Below are positions 1 to 7,922 of a stretch of DNA of 39,146 nt, one piece after another. The position numbers and the translations under genes are program-made. Under the pieces are notes generated by a model. That model saw only the letters and a list, made by a program, of their open reading frames with translations, had not been told where the DNA came from and did no database searches. Location: positions 1 to 39,146 of the forward strand of contig JAIXPD010000088.1 of assembly GCA_027486405.1 (NCBI GenBank), in the 5' to 3' direction. The stretch is from Azospirillum sp. (GTDB taxonomy: Bacteria; Pseudomonadota; Alphaproteobacteria; Azospirillales; Azospirillaceae). Position 1 is the stretch's first letter, and each line of letters starts with the position of its first letter.

Positions 1-74
1 CGAAGGCGGGGATCCAGGCTTTCCCGTCAGAGCCACTCTGCGAACTCTGGATCCCCGCCTTCGCGGGGATGACG
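1..74. repeat. Palindromic intergenic repeat
   Basis: Positions 1-17 and 47-63 are a perfect 17-bp inverted repeat around a 29-nt centre. The right arm also belongs to a second hairpin, ATCCCCGC (51-58) / GCGGGGAT (63-70) with loop CTTC, ending in GATGACG. A GGATCCCCGCC-TTC-GCGGGGATGACG-like element is a familiar dispersed palindromic repeat of alphaproteobacterial intergenic DNA; that part is from general knowledge. The window starts exactly at the left arm, so the full element may extend further left. Confidence 0.7.
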
Positions 75-172
75 AATGTCCTAATAGAGGAATTTCAAGC
101 CTTCACCCGATTGCCCTGCTGTGAGACGTGGATCGCCTTGTCGGCGTTTCATCGGTCTGGTAGCCTGTCACC

Positions 173-406
173 ATGGTTGAAACCCGACGCACAAGCGACC
201 GTGGCAACGAGCCGATCCGCACGGATGTCGGTGGTGGGCGTGTCCCCTCCACCGGGGCGGTGGGGGTGCGCGCGCGGGCCGAAGGGGTGGCGCAGGGCCG
301 TCAACGCATTCCCAGCGTGCGCGAATTGGCGGCACTGGTGGTCAACGGCATCCTGACCCTGCCGCGCAACTACCGACGCGGTATGTTCCTCGACGTGCAG
401 ATCTGA
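173..406 (+). CDS. Small hypothetical protein, 77 aa (uncertain)
   Basis: I do not recognise this product. The first half is rich in Arg and Gly and could be spurious translation of GC-rich DNA. The second half looks like folded protein: a VRELAALVVNGILTLP segment, then NYRRGMFLDVQI up to the stop. It starts at an ATG with no obvious Shine-Dalgarno sequence and lies between the palindromic repeat and the convergent GT2 gene, overlapping neither. No signal peptide or metal-binding motif is visible. It is kept because its C-terminus reads like real protein and nothing better fills the interval. Confidence 0.42.
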   Translation: MVETRRTSDRGNEPIRTDVGGGRVPSTGAVGVRARAEGVAQGRQRIPSVRELAALVVNGILTLPRNYRRGMFLDVQI

Positions 407-443
407 GGCGGTCCGGTTCGACCCTGATGTGTGGTCTGGGCGC

Positions 444-1202
444 TCAGCCGCCGATGTAGGCGGCGATGGTCGGGCCGAACAGCCGGTCCAGCAGCCATTC
501 CGGCAACTCATATTGCGGCATGCACAGGCTGGTGCTGCGGGCGTGCAGCGTGTGCAGGCACAGCCCCTCGCGGTCGGGAAAGGCGCCGACGCGGAACCGC
601 GCGCGCGCCGCCGCGACGAAGGGCGCGTCTTCGCAGGCGTTGACCGGCGGGAAGCGCCCGGCCTCCCACACCGCGCGGCGGTAGGCGTAGGAAAAGCCGT
701 AGCCGTCGAGATTGTCCGAAGAGGCCGGAGCGTCGGGAGCCTCGACATAGGCGCAGGCGCTGCGGCCCCAGCGGTGATGCGATCCACCGCGCGCCGTGTC
801 CCAATAGCCGAAGCGTTTGTGGACGGCGCTGTGCAGGAACCAGCCCGAGAGCTTGACCAGATCATACCCGCTCTCCAGCCACGCCACCATGCGGGCAACG
901 TAGCCGGGGGCGTAGAAGTCATCGTCGTCCATGTGCAGGATGATGCCGCCGCGCGCGTGCTCGGCCAGGATGTTGCGCTTTTCCCCGATGGCGTAGCGGC
1001 TGGCCGAATAAAAATACTTCAGGTCCGGACTGGCCAGCGGTTGAAGGTAGGGCGACGGGCGCGGGCTGTCGTCAAACACCAGCCATTCGATGGCCGGGTG
1101 CGTCTGCGCCTGGATGCAGGCGTGCAGGCGGGGCAGGCAATCCTCCCGCTGCCAACTGGGGGTGATGATGCTGACCAGAGGAGGCGGGGCGGGGGCGGTC
1201 AT
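444..1202 (-). CDS. Glycosyltransferase family 2 (GT-A fold)
   Basis: This 252-residue protein should transfer a sugar from a nucleotide-sugar donor to an unidentified acceptor, in the cytoplasm. The N-terminus has the GT2 opening PLVSIITPSWQRE (8-20), followed by EWLVFDDS (about 39-46) and the metal/nucleotide-binding acidic motif HMDDDDFYAPGYV with D92-D95. Further on, NLDGYGFSYAYRRAVWEAGRF and CEDAPF resemble the acceptor-side and catalytic-base segment of the family. There is no membrane segment, so it is a soluble enzyme. It is divergent from the TPR-glycosyltransferase gene across 44 nt, and the two probably share a control region. Family assignment is secure; donor and acceptor are unknown. 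Confidence 0.88.
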   Translation of the reverse strand: MTAPAPPPLVSIITPSWQREDCLPRLHACIQAQTHPAIEWLVFDDSPRPSPYLQPLASPDLKYFYSASRYAIGEKRNILAEHARGGIILHMDDDDFYAPGYVARMVAWLESGYDLVKLSGWFLHSAVHKRFGYWDTARGGSHHRWGRSACAYVEAPDAPASSDNLDGYGFSYAYRRAVWEAGRFPPVNACEDAPFVAAARARFRVGAFPDREGLCLHTLHARSTSLCMPQYELPEWLLDRLFGPTIAAYIGG

Positions 1203-1246
1203 CGGCGTGTCTTGCTCGCTCTTTGGCCTGCGTGTAGACAGGCGGG

Positions 1247-3037
1247 ATGGTATCTCTTCGCGACGCCCTGGCCGCTGCGGTCGACCATCATCAGGCGGGC
1301 CGCCTGGATCGGGCCGAGGCGCTGTATCTTAGCATCCTGCGGGCCGTGCCGGACCAGCCCGACGCGCTGCATCTGCTGGGTGTGCTTGATGGGCAGAGCG
1401 GGCGGCGGGCGGCGGCACTCCGGCGCTTGCGGCTGGCGGTGGCGGTGGCCCCGCAGGATGGCGATTTTCTCAGCGATCTGGCCCTGACCCTGCGGGCGGC
1501 GGGGGAGGCGGACCGGGCGGCGCAAGGCTTCGCCCGCGCCCTGCGCCTGGATCCCGATCTGGCCGAAGCGGCCTACAATCTGGGCAATTTGTGGTTGGAG
1601 CGCGGCGACGCGGCGGCGGCGGCGGGCCTCTACCGTCACGCGCTCGCCCGGCGCGCTCGTTACCCGCAGGCTTGGAACAATTTCGGCACCGCCTTGCGGG
1701 CGCTGGGGCGCACGGATGAGGCCGCCGACGCCTTCGCCCAGGCCATCGCCCAGATCCCCGACGCGGCGGAACCGCGCGTCAACCGCGCCATCGCGCTGGG
1801 GCAACTGGGCCGCCACGCCGCCGCCGCCCGCCTGCGGCGGCAGGCGGTGATGGTGGAACCGGCGAACGCCGACGCCCTTCACACCGTGGCCGTTCGTCTG
1901 TTGAGCGAGGCCGGGATGGATCAGCCGGTGGTCGCCGGGCGGGCGCTGGACGCGGCCAAGCTGGCGCGCGGTCTGGGATGGGTGCGCCGCGCTCTGGCCG
2001 CGCAACCCGCCCATGCGGCGGCGGGCGACGCCCTGCTGGGCGCGGCGTTGAAGCTGCTGCAAGCCGGGCGGGCCGACGATGATCTGGTCGCGGCGGCGGC
2101 GCGCGCGGCTCCGCAGGCCCTGCGCCGAAATCCGCACGACACCCGCGCGGCGGCCCTGGTCGCCTATCATTTCTACCGCCGGGGGCGCAGCGATCTGGGC
2201 GCACGCTGGATGCGGCGGATCGGGCAACGCTTCACCCCAGCGGAACGCGCGATGGATTTCGAGCTGCGCCTGTGGTCGCTGATCCGGGCCGACCGGGGGA
2301 TGCTGGACCGCTTGCCCCCGCTCGACAGCCTGTTGCCGGGCTTTGCCCCCCTGGAGATCCTCGCCGAGCCGCCGCCGGGCGGGGCAGGGCAGCCGGTGAT
2401 CGCGGTGGCCTGCGACGACGGCTATTTCCAGCGCTTTGTCGGTGATCTGCTCGCCTCCATCGCGGCGGTCGTGCCGTCTTCCTCCGGGGTGGCGGTGCAT
2501 GTTCACGTCGTCAACCCGTCCGCCGCGACGCTGGCGGCGTTGGCGGGTTGGCGCGCGCGGTTGCCGTTGGGGTACAGCCGGGAGGTGGTGGACGTGTCGG
2601 GCTGGGACGCCCACCGTCGCGCCACCTACTACGCCTGCGTCCGTTTTCTGCGTTGGAGCCAGCTTCTTGACCGGCTGCGCCGCCCGCTGGTGCATGTGGA
2701 CGCCGATTGCACCCTGTTGGCTGACCTCACCGGGCTGGCCGACCGGCTGGCCGGGGCCGATGTCGGGCTGCTGCGCGATGGGCGCGGGCGGGGGCCGACT
2801 CGGGAAATCACCGTCTGTTTCGCCTGGTTCCAACCGACCGAGGCCAGCCGCCGCTTTCTGTCCCTTGCCTCCGCGTTCATCGCCGAGGCTTTGCATCGGG
2901 GTGACGGGGCGTGGATGCTCGATCAGGCCGCCCCCTTCTGCGTGCTGGAGGCGATGGAAAGGCGCGGAGCCGCACCGGAGGTGCGCTGGTTCGATTGGAT
3001 GGCGTTCCCGTGGGTCCGCTTCATTGGCGACAAGTGA
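1247..3037 (+). CDS. TPR protein fused to a GT-A-like C-terminal domain
   Basis: This is a 596-residue soluble protein in two parts. Residues 1 to about 215 are tandem tetratricopeptide repeats, with signatures such as HLLGVLDGQSGR, AAYNLGNLWLERGD and AWNNFGTALRALGRTDEA. After a helical middle section, residues about 380-596 look like a GT-A nucleotide-diphospho-sugar transferase: a strand opening (VIAVACDDGYFQRFV), then VHVDADC with a DxD pair at D485/D487, and a late segment with AWMLDQAAPFCVLEA. In such fusions the TPR part usually binds the protein acceptor, so this is a plausible protein glycosyltransferase; that role is inferred. SD-like AGGCGGG precedes the ATG. The neighbouring GT2, GT41 and GT9 genes support a glycosylation role. 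Confidence 0.82.
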   Translation: MVSLRDALAAAVDHHQAGRLDRAEALYLSILRAVPDQPDALHLLGVLDGQSGRRAAALRRLRLAVAVAPQDGDFLSDLALTLRAAGEADRAAQGFARALRLDPDLAEAAYNLGNLWLERGDAAAAAGLYRHALARRARYPQAWNNFGTALRALGRTDEAADAFAQAIAQIPDAAEPRVNRAIALGQLGRHAAAARLRRQAVMVEPANADALHTVAVRLLSEAGMDQPVVAGRALDAAKLARGLGWVRRALAAQPAHAAAGDALLGAALKLLQAGRADDDLVAAAARAAPQALRRNPHDTRAAALVAYHFYRRGRSDLGARWMRRIGQRFTPAERAMDFELRLWSLIRADRGMLDRLPPLDSLLPGFAPLEILAEPPPGGAGQPVIAVACDDGYFQRFVGDLLASIAAVVPSSSGVAVHVHVVNPSAATLAALAGWRARLPLGYSREVVDVSGWDAHRRATYYACVRFLRWSQLLDRLRRPLVHVDADCTLLADLTGLADRLAGADVGLLRDGRGRGPTREITVCFAWFQPTEASRRFLSLASAFIAEALHRGDGAWMLDQAAPFCVLEAMERRGAAPEVRWFDWMAFPWVRFIGDK

Positions 3038-3068
3038 AACCGCAGGAACCGGGCGCAGGGACCGGTGT

Positions 3069-3293
3069 TCAGGCCCGGTTGAGGTCGCGGATGCAGGCCC
3101 CCGGCGGGCAGGCCCGGCAGCATTGGCAGCACAGCGATTCCAGATCGGCCATGATGCCGTGCGCGCTCAACACGCTTTGGGCGTACACGGTGTACAGCTT
3201 GCGCAAGGCCGGTTCCCCGCCGTGATCCGTGGGCGCGCTCGTGGCCTGTTCAACCTCGTCGATGGCCTGACGGATTGCGGATGGTGTCAGCAT
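3069..3293 (-). CDS. Small cysteine-rich protein, 74 aa, unknown function
   Basis: I do not recognise a family. The N-terminal two thirds look helical (AIRQAIDEVEQATS, then ALRKLYTVYAQSVLSAHGIMADLESL). The C-terminus carries six cysteines in 13 residues: C55, C56, C58, C59, C62 and C67 (CCQCCRACPPGAC). That density suggests a metal- or cluster-binding site, or disulphides if exported, but there is no signal peptide. A GGAG Shine-Dalgarno sequence lies 6 nt before the ATG, which supports a real gene. It is convergent with the TPR-GT gene (31-nt gap) and lies about 120 nt downstream of the GT41 gene on the same strand, so it could be the last gene of that transcript. Confidence 0.66.
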   Translation of the reverse strand: MLTPSAIRQAIDEVEQATSAPTDHGGEPALRKLYTVYAQSVLSAHGIMADLESLCCQCCRACPPGACIRDLNRA

Positions 3294-3412
3294 CAGCCGC
3301 TCCGATGCGGTGGTGGCGCGGGCGCGCCGTCTGGTCAGAAATGATGGCCCGGCCCCGGACGGATGACAATGACGGAAGGGTTACAGCTTTTTCACACGGG
3401 CGCGCCCGGGGA

Positions 3413-5563
3413 TCAGCCGACCAGCCCGCGCAGCGCCGGGGCCAGGGCGGCGGCCAGCCGATTCCCGTCGCACAGGGGGCCTGCCGCCATGCGGGCGCGC
3501 AAGCCGCTTCGCAGCGCGGCCAGCCGGTCGGGCGCTTGCGCCCAGGCCACGGCCTTGTCCACGTAATCGTCCACACTGGTCGCCACGCAGCCCTCCACCC
3601 CGGCCACGGTCAGGAAGGCCAGCGAATGGCGGCTGGAGAAGGTTTCGCCCGGCAGCGTCACCACCGGAACCCCCATCCACAGCGTTTCCAGCGTCGTCGT
3701 GCTGCCCGCAAAGGGGAAGGGATCCAGCGCCACATCGACCGAGGCGCACCAGCCCATATGCTCCAGATTGCTGGTGGCCCCAACCATCGTCACCCGGTCC
3801 GGCGCGATTCCGGCGGCGGCCAAGCGGTCGCGCCACAGGGCGGCGGTGTCCGGGCAGGACAGGGCCTTGGTCTTCATCAGCAGGCGGGCGTCGGGGATGC
3901 GCGCCAGGATGGCCGCCCAGGCCGCCAGAACCTCGGCGTTCAGCTTTGTCAGAATGTTGAAGCAGCCAAAGGTCGGCGGCGCGCCCGCCAAACAGGGCGG
4001 CGGGGTGAGGTCCGGCGCGCCGTCGGGCGGGTCATAGGCGATGAAGGCGTCGGGCATGCGCAGGATGCGTTCGCCGTACAACGCCTCCGCCCCGTCGGGG
4101 ACGTGGTGATGGTCGGCCACCAGGGCGTCCATCGCCGCCAGACCGGTGGTGGCCATGTAGCCCGACCACGCGACCTGAATCGCCGCCGGTTTGCGGGCGA
4201 AGACACCGGGCCGTCCGCGCGCGTTGTGCCCGGCCAGATCGATCAGAATGTCGGGCCGGTCGGCGCGGATGCGCTCGGCCAGCGCGGCGTCGGACAGCTC
4301 GCCAACGGGAATCCAGCGCTCCGCCGCCGCCTGGAAACGGGCGGTCACGTCGTCGGCTTCGGTCTGGTTGGCGTAGAGGAACAGGCGCACCCCCTGGGCG
4401 GGCAGCGCCTCCACCGTGCGGATGGCGAACAGCCCGGCGGGGTGGCGGCGGAAATCCCCCGACAGGATGCCGACGGTCAACGGACCGTCCGCTTTGCGCC
4501 GCGCGTGCTTGGTCCAGGAGGCCCGCAGCGGCGCGCCGTGCACCGCATCCCAGCCCCGATGCGCCGCCAGCGCCCCGACAAGCGACGCCCCCGGCTGGAA
4601 CAGCGCCAGATAGGCGAGGTTGGAGCGGACCGCCGCCAGATCCGGGCGCAGGGCCAGGGCCAGCCGGTCGCCGCGTTCCGCCTCCGCCAACAGCCCTTGC
4701 GTCTGGCGGGTGACGGCCAGATTGGCCCACGCCTCGGCCAACCCCGGATCCAGCGCCAGCGCGGTGGTGTAGGCGCAGGCGGCGTCACCAAGGTGGTTGG
4801 CCCGTTGCCGCGCCTCGCCCAGCCCCAACCACGCGTCGGCGCTGTCCGGGCTGGCGCGCACCGCCCGCCGCGCGGCCCCAGCGGTGGCGGTCCCATCGCC
4901 CAGGGCCAGCAGCGCCGCCGCCCGGTTGGTCAACGCGCCGGGGTGATCCGGGCGCAGCGCCAGCGCGCGCGCCAGAGCCGCCCCGGCGGCGGCGGCGCGG
5001 CCAAGGGCGAGCAACGCCGCCCCCCGGTTGGCGTGCGCCTCGACAAAGGCCGGGTCGTCGGCGATGGCGGCGCGGAAGGCGGCCTCAGCATCCTCGGTCC
5101 GGCCCAACGCCGACAGGCTGTTGCCCAGATTGAAGCGCGCCCGCGCGTAGCCGGGGCGGCGGGCGATGGCCTGACGATAGGCGGTGACGGCCTCCTCCCG
5201 CCGTCCCAGCGCGTCGAGCGCGTTGCCGAGATTGTAGAGCGCCTGGGCGAAGTCGGGCCGCAAGCGGATGGCCTGCCGGTGGGCGGCCACCGCGTCCTCC
5301 AACCGGCCCAGCGCCTTCAGGGCGCTGCCGAGGTTGTCGTGGTAATCCGCCGCGCGGCGGTTGGATTGGATGGCGGTGCGAATCCAGCGCTCCGCCGCCT
5401 CCGGCTGACCGGCCTGGAGATGGGTGACGCCCAGCAGATGGGCGGCGTCGGCGTGGCCGGGCACGGCGTCGAGCACGGCGCGGTAGCCCGCTTGCGCCTC
5501 GCTCAACCGTCCGGCCTGATGATGGGACAGCGCCGCTGTCAACACGTCCTGGATCGTCGCCAT
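3413..5563 (-). CDS. TPR-containing GT41 O-GlcNAc-transferase-like (SPINDLY) glycosyltransferase
   Basis: This 716-residue cytoplasmic enzyme probably O-glycosylates Ser/Thr of protein substrates. Residues 1 to about 330 are roughly ten TPRs (YHDNLGSALKALGRLEDAV, LYNLGNALDALGRREEAV and further copies). The rest is a GT41 catalytic region. GDFRRHPAG includes H374, aligning with the GDFGNHP segment of human OGT; then come SGYMATTGLAAMDALVAD, FGCFNILTKLN (Lys at the UDP-binding position), and SSRHSLAFL. An upstream in-frame ATG at 5611 exists, but the ATG at 5563 has AGGA at good spacing and begins with the typical MATIQDVL...HHQAGR opening also seen in the TPR-GT at 1247, so I choose 5563. It is divergent from lptF. 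The natural acceptor (flagellin or another surface protein) is inferred, not shown. Confidence 0.9.
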   Translation of the reverse strand: MATIQDVLTAALSHHQAGRLSEAQAGYRAVLDAVPGHADAAHLLGVTHLQAGQPEAAERWIRTAIQSNRRAADYHDNLGSALKALGRLEDAVAAHRQAIRLRPDFAQALYNLGNALDALGRREEAVTAYRQAIARRPGYARARFNLGNSLSALGRTEDAEAAFRAAIADDPAFVEAHANRGAALLALGRAAAAGAALARALALRPDHPGALTNRAAALLALGDGTATAGAARRAVRASPDSADAWLGLGEARQRANHLGDAACAYTTALALDPGLAEAWANLAVTRQTQGLLAEAERGDRLALALRPDLAAVRSNLAYLALFQPGASLVGALAAHRGWDAVHGAPLRASWTKHARRKADGPLTVGILSGDFRRHPAGLFAIRTVEALPAQGVRLFLYANQTEADDVTARFQAAAERWIPVGELSDAALAERIRADRPDILIDLAGHNARGRPGVFARKPAAIQVAWSGYMATTGLAAMDALVADHHHVPDGAEALYGERILRMPDAFIAYDPPDGAPDLTPPPCLAGAPPTFGCFNILTKLNAEVLAAWAAILARIPDARLLMKTKALSCPDTAALWRDRLAAAGIAPDRVTMVGATSNLEHMGWCASVDVALDPFPFAGSTTTLETLWMGVPVVTLPGETFSSRHSLAFLTVAGVEGCVATSVDDYVDKAVAWAQAPDRLAALRSGLRARMAAGPLCDGNRLAAALAPALRGLVG

Positions 5564-5701
5564 GGGGTCCTGTCTATCCGGCCAAACCGGCGGTGCGCCA
5601 GTCTTTTCCACCCGCTGGTCCGGGGCGGCGGCTTTTCAACGCTTGACCCGGCGGGCGGAGACGGTCAGCTTGCCGCGCGTGCTGCATCTTTGGCCAGACC
5701 C

Positions 5702-6826
5702 ATGAACCGACTGCAACGGTATCTGTTCCGCAACCTGCTGATCGCCACGCTCTATTCCACGGCCGGCCTGACGCTGACGATCTGGTTGAGCCAGTCGCTG
5801 CGCCTGATCGAAATCGTGGTCAGTGCGGGCGCGCCGATGCAGATGTTCCTGTGGCTGTTGCTGCTGACGGTCCCGACCTTTCTCGGCATCGTGCTGCCGC
5901 TGGCGTTGGTCGGGGCGATCCTGTTCACCTACAACCGCTTGACGGCGGACAGCGAACTGGTGGTGATGCGCGCCGCCGGGGTCGGGCCGTTTTCGCTGGC
6001 CCAGCCCGCGATCGTGCTGGCCCTGATGGTGGTCGGCATCGTCTACACCCTCAACGTCTGGATCACACCGTCGGCCCATCGCGAACTGGTGCGGATGGAA
6101 TACGTCGTGCGCAACGACTATTCGCAATTGTTCCTGCGCGAGGGTGTGTTCAACGAGGTGGGCGACCGTTTCAGCGTCTTCCTGCGCGAGCGCGACTCCG
6201 ATGGCAACCTGCACAAGGTGCTGATCCATGACGGGCGCGAGGACACCAAGCCCGTCACCGTCATGGGCGACCGCGCCGTGATGCTGACCGGGCCGGAGGG
6301 CACGCGCTTCGTCGTGTATGACGGCAACCGGCAGGAGTTGGACCGGAAGACCGGTCGCCTGTCGCAACTGTTCTTTGAACGCTACGCGGTGGATCTCAAG
6401 GTGCTGACCCCGACGGCGGAGGAACGCTGGCCGGACGCCCGCGAACGCACCACCGCCGAGCTGATGGCACCGGACGGCATCGCCCAGGACGACCGCATGC
6501 GCCGGGGGCTGATCGCGGAACTGCATCACCGCTTCGCCTCGCCCCTGCTGGCCTTGGCCTACGCCTCTGTCGCGCTCGCCGCCCTTCTGTCGGGGGAGTT
6601 CAACCGGCGCGGCCAATCCAAACGCATCACGACGGCGGTTCTGCTGGTGATGGGGTTGCAGGCGGCGGCGCTGGGGCTGACCAGTTTGGCGGGCAAAATG
6701 ACGCCCTTCGTGCCGCTGATGTACGTCCTGCCCTTCTGCGCGGTGATCCCGTCGATCTGGGTGATGTCGCGCGGGCTTCGGTTGAAGGCGGGCCGTCAGA
6801 CTGTGCCGACGGACGCCACCCCGTGA
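5702..6826 (+). CDS. lptF: LPS export ABC transporter permease LptF
   Basis: LptF, with LptG and the LptB ATPase, extracts lipopolysaccharide from the inner membrane for transport to the outer membrane. This 374-residue protein has the YjgP/YjgQ layout. Three N-terminal membrane segments (about 12-31, 50-78 and 102-122) flank the cytoplasmic loop SELVVMRAAGVGP. A periplasmic beta-jellyroll region follows (about 125-260), then three C-terminal membrane segments from ASPLLALAYASVALAALL onward. The opening MNRLQRYLFRNLL is characteristic. The start is the first plausible ATG after the divergent GT41 gene. No lptG follows; instead the stop overlaps the start of a GT9 gene (GTGA), implying translational coupling. 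Confidence 0.9.
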   Translation: MNRLQRYLFRNLLIATLYSTAGLTLTIWLSQSLRLIEIVVSAGAPMQMFLWLLLLTVPTFLGIVLPLALVGAILFTYNRLTADSELVVMRAAGVGPFSLAQPAIVLALMVVGIVYTLNVWITPSAHRELVRMEYVVRNDYSQLFLREGVFNEVGDRFSVFLRERDSDGNLHKVLIHDGREDTKPVTVMGDRAVMLTGPEGTRFVVYDGNRQELDRKTGRLSQLFFERYAVDLKVLTPTAEERWPDARERTTAELMAPDGIAQDDRMRRGLIAELHHRFASPLLALAYASVALAALLSGEFNRRGQSKRITTAVLLVMGLQAAALGLTSLAGKMTPFVPLMYVLPFCAVIPSIWVMSRGLRLKAGRQTVPTDATP

Positions 6827-7779
6827 CCCGCATCCTGTTCATCACCTCCAACCGGTTGGGCGATGCGGTGCTGTCCACCGGGCTGCTTGGCCATCTCATC
6901 GACCGTCACCCCGACGCGCGCCTGACCATCGCCTGTGGCCCCTTGCCAGCCCCGTTGTTCCGCGCCGTGCCCGGGTTGGAGCGGTTGATCCCGCTGGCCA
7001 AGCAACCCTACGCCCGGCATTGGCTGCGTCTGTGGCTGGCCTGCGTCGGCACCCGCTGGGATGCCGTGGTCGATCTGCGCAATTCGGCGGTGGGGCGGCT
7101 GGTGCCGGCGGGGACTCGGGCCTTTCACCGGAAGGCCGACCGCCCGATGCACAAGGTGGAGGAAATCGGCGCTGTTTTGGGCCTGTCGCCGCCGCCATCC
7201 CCCCGGCTGTGGATCGACCCTCAGGCGGAGGCGGAGGCCGACGCGCTGCTGCCGCCCGACCGCTCGCCCTTTCTGGCCATCGGCCCAACCGCCAATTGGT
7301 TGAGCAAGGAATGGCCGGTGGACCGGTTCGCCCGCTTGGCGCAGCGCCTGACCGCTCCCGACGGTCCGTTGCCCGGTGCCCGCGTTGCCGTGCTGGCCGC
7401 CGGACCGGAGCGCGTCCGTGCGTTGCCGCTGTTGGAGGCTCTGGGCGCGCAATCGATTGACTTGACCGGGCGCACCGACCCGCTGGCCGCCGCCGCCTGC
7501 CTGCGGCGCGCCGCGCTCTATGTCGGCAACGACAGCGGTTTGATGCACATTGCGGCGGCGGCGGGCGTGCCCACCATCGGGCTGTTCGGGCCTGGGTTCC
7601 CCGAAACCTACCGCCCATGGGGGGCCATGGCCCGTCCCGTCACCGGCAACGTCCCGCGCGAGGATTTGTTGCGGCGTGTGGCGGTGGATCCCAACGCCAG
7701 GGGCTTGATGGACGGTGTGTCGGAAGACAGCGTTGCCGGGGTTGCGCAGGATTTGTTGGGTGTCGCGAACAAATTCTAG
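6823..7779 (+). CDS. Glycosyltransferase family 9 (heptosyltransferase-like)
   Basis: This 318-residue protein belongs to the ADP-heptose:LPS heptosyltransferase family, which adds heptose or related sugars to the LPS core on the cytoplasmic face of the inner membrane. It has the GT9 opening RILFITSNRLGDAVLSTGL. Its donor-site block is YVGNDSGLMHIAAAAGVPTIGLFGP, read here from about residue 228 to 252, followed by PETYRPWG. Start is GTG at 6823, whose last bases overlap the lptF stop, so the two are co-translated. The coupling fits LPS biogenesis: one gene builds the core, the other exports it. The sugar is not identifiable, and a non-LPS role such as protein glycan assembly is possible given the upstream genes. 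Confidence 0.87.
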   Translation: MTRILFITSNRLGDAVLSTGLLGHLIDRHPDARLTIACGPLPAPLFRAVPGLERLIPLAKQPYARHWLRLWLACVGTRWDAVVDLRNSAVGRLVPAGTRAFHRKADRPMHKVEEIGAVLGLSPPPSPRLWIDPQAEAEADALLPPDRSPFLAIGPTANWLSKEWPVDRFARLAQRLTAPDGPLPGARVAVLAAGPERVRALPLLEALGAQSIDLTGRTDPLAAAACLRRAALYVGNDSGLMHIAAAAGVPTIGLFGPGFPETYRPWGAMARPVTGNVPREDLLRRVAVDPNARGLMDGVSEDSVAGVAQDLLGVANKF

Positions 7780-7827
7780 GCAAGTTGCGGCAAATGCTTG
7801 CGAATTTACGAAGACAAGTCCGTCGCG

Positions 7828-7856
7828 TTGACAAAACCGTCGGGATGACCGAAACT
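7828..7856 (+). promoter_or_regulatory. Possible promoter for flaF-like gene
   Basis: A perfect TTGACA (7828-7833) lies in the 143-nt gap before the FlaF gene. The hexamer at 17-nt spacing is GAAACT (7851-7856), a poor -10 match, so the call rests mainly on the -35 sequence. Confidence 0.25.
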
Positions 7857-7922
7857 TTGTGGAGAAACCAACGTGGGCAGTCCGTCCGCGTTCGGTCTGG
7901 GTCTGTCACCCGAGGGTTTGGA

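Noticed and set aside
1199..2896. Long minus-strand open frame opposite the TPR-glycosyltransferase
   Set aside because: Low-complexity Arg/Gln/Gly translation; the plus strand holds clear TPR and DxD motifs.
5564..5611. Upstream start for the GT41 gene
   Set aside because: No ribosome site, and the extra 16 residues are not family-like; ATG 5563 has AGGA and the typical opening.
7789..7801. Sigma-54 promoter before flaF (GG...GC)
   Set aside because: The spacing between GG and GC is 9 nt, one short of the required 10, and other conserved bases are missing.
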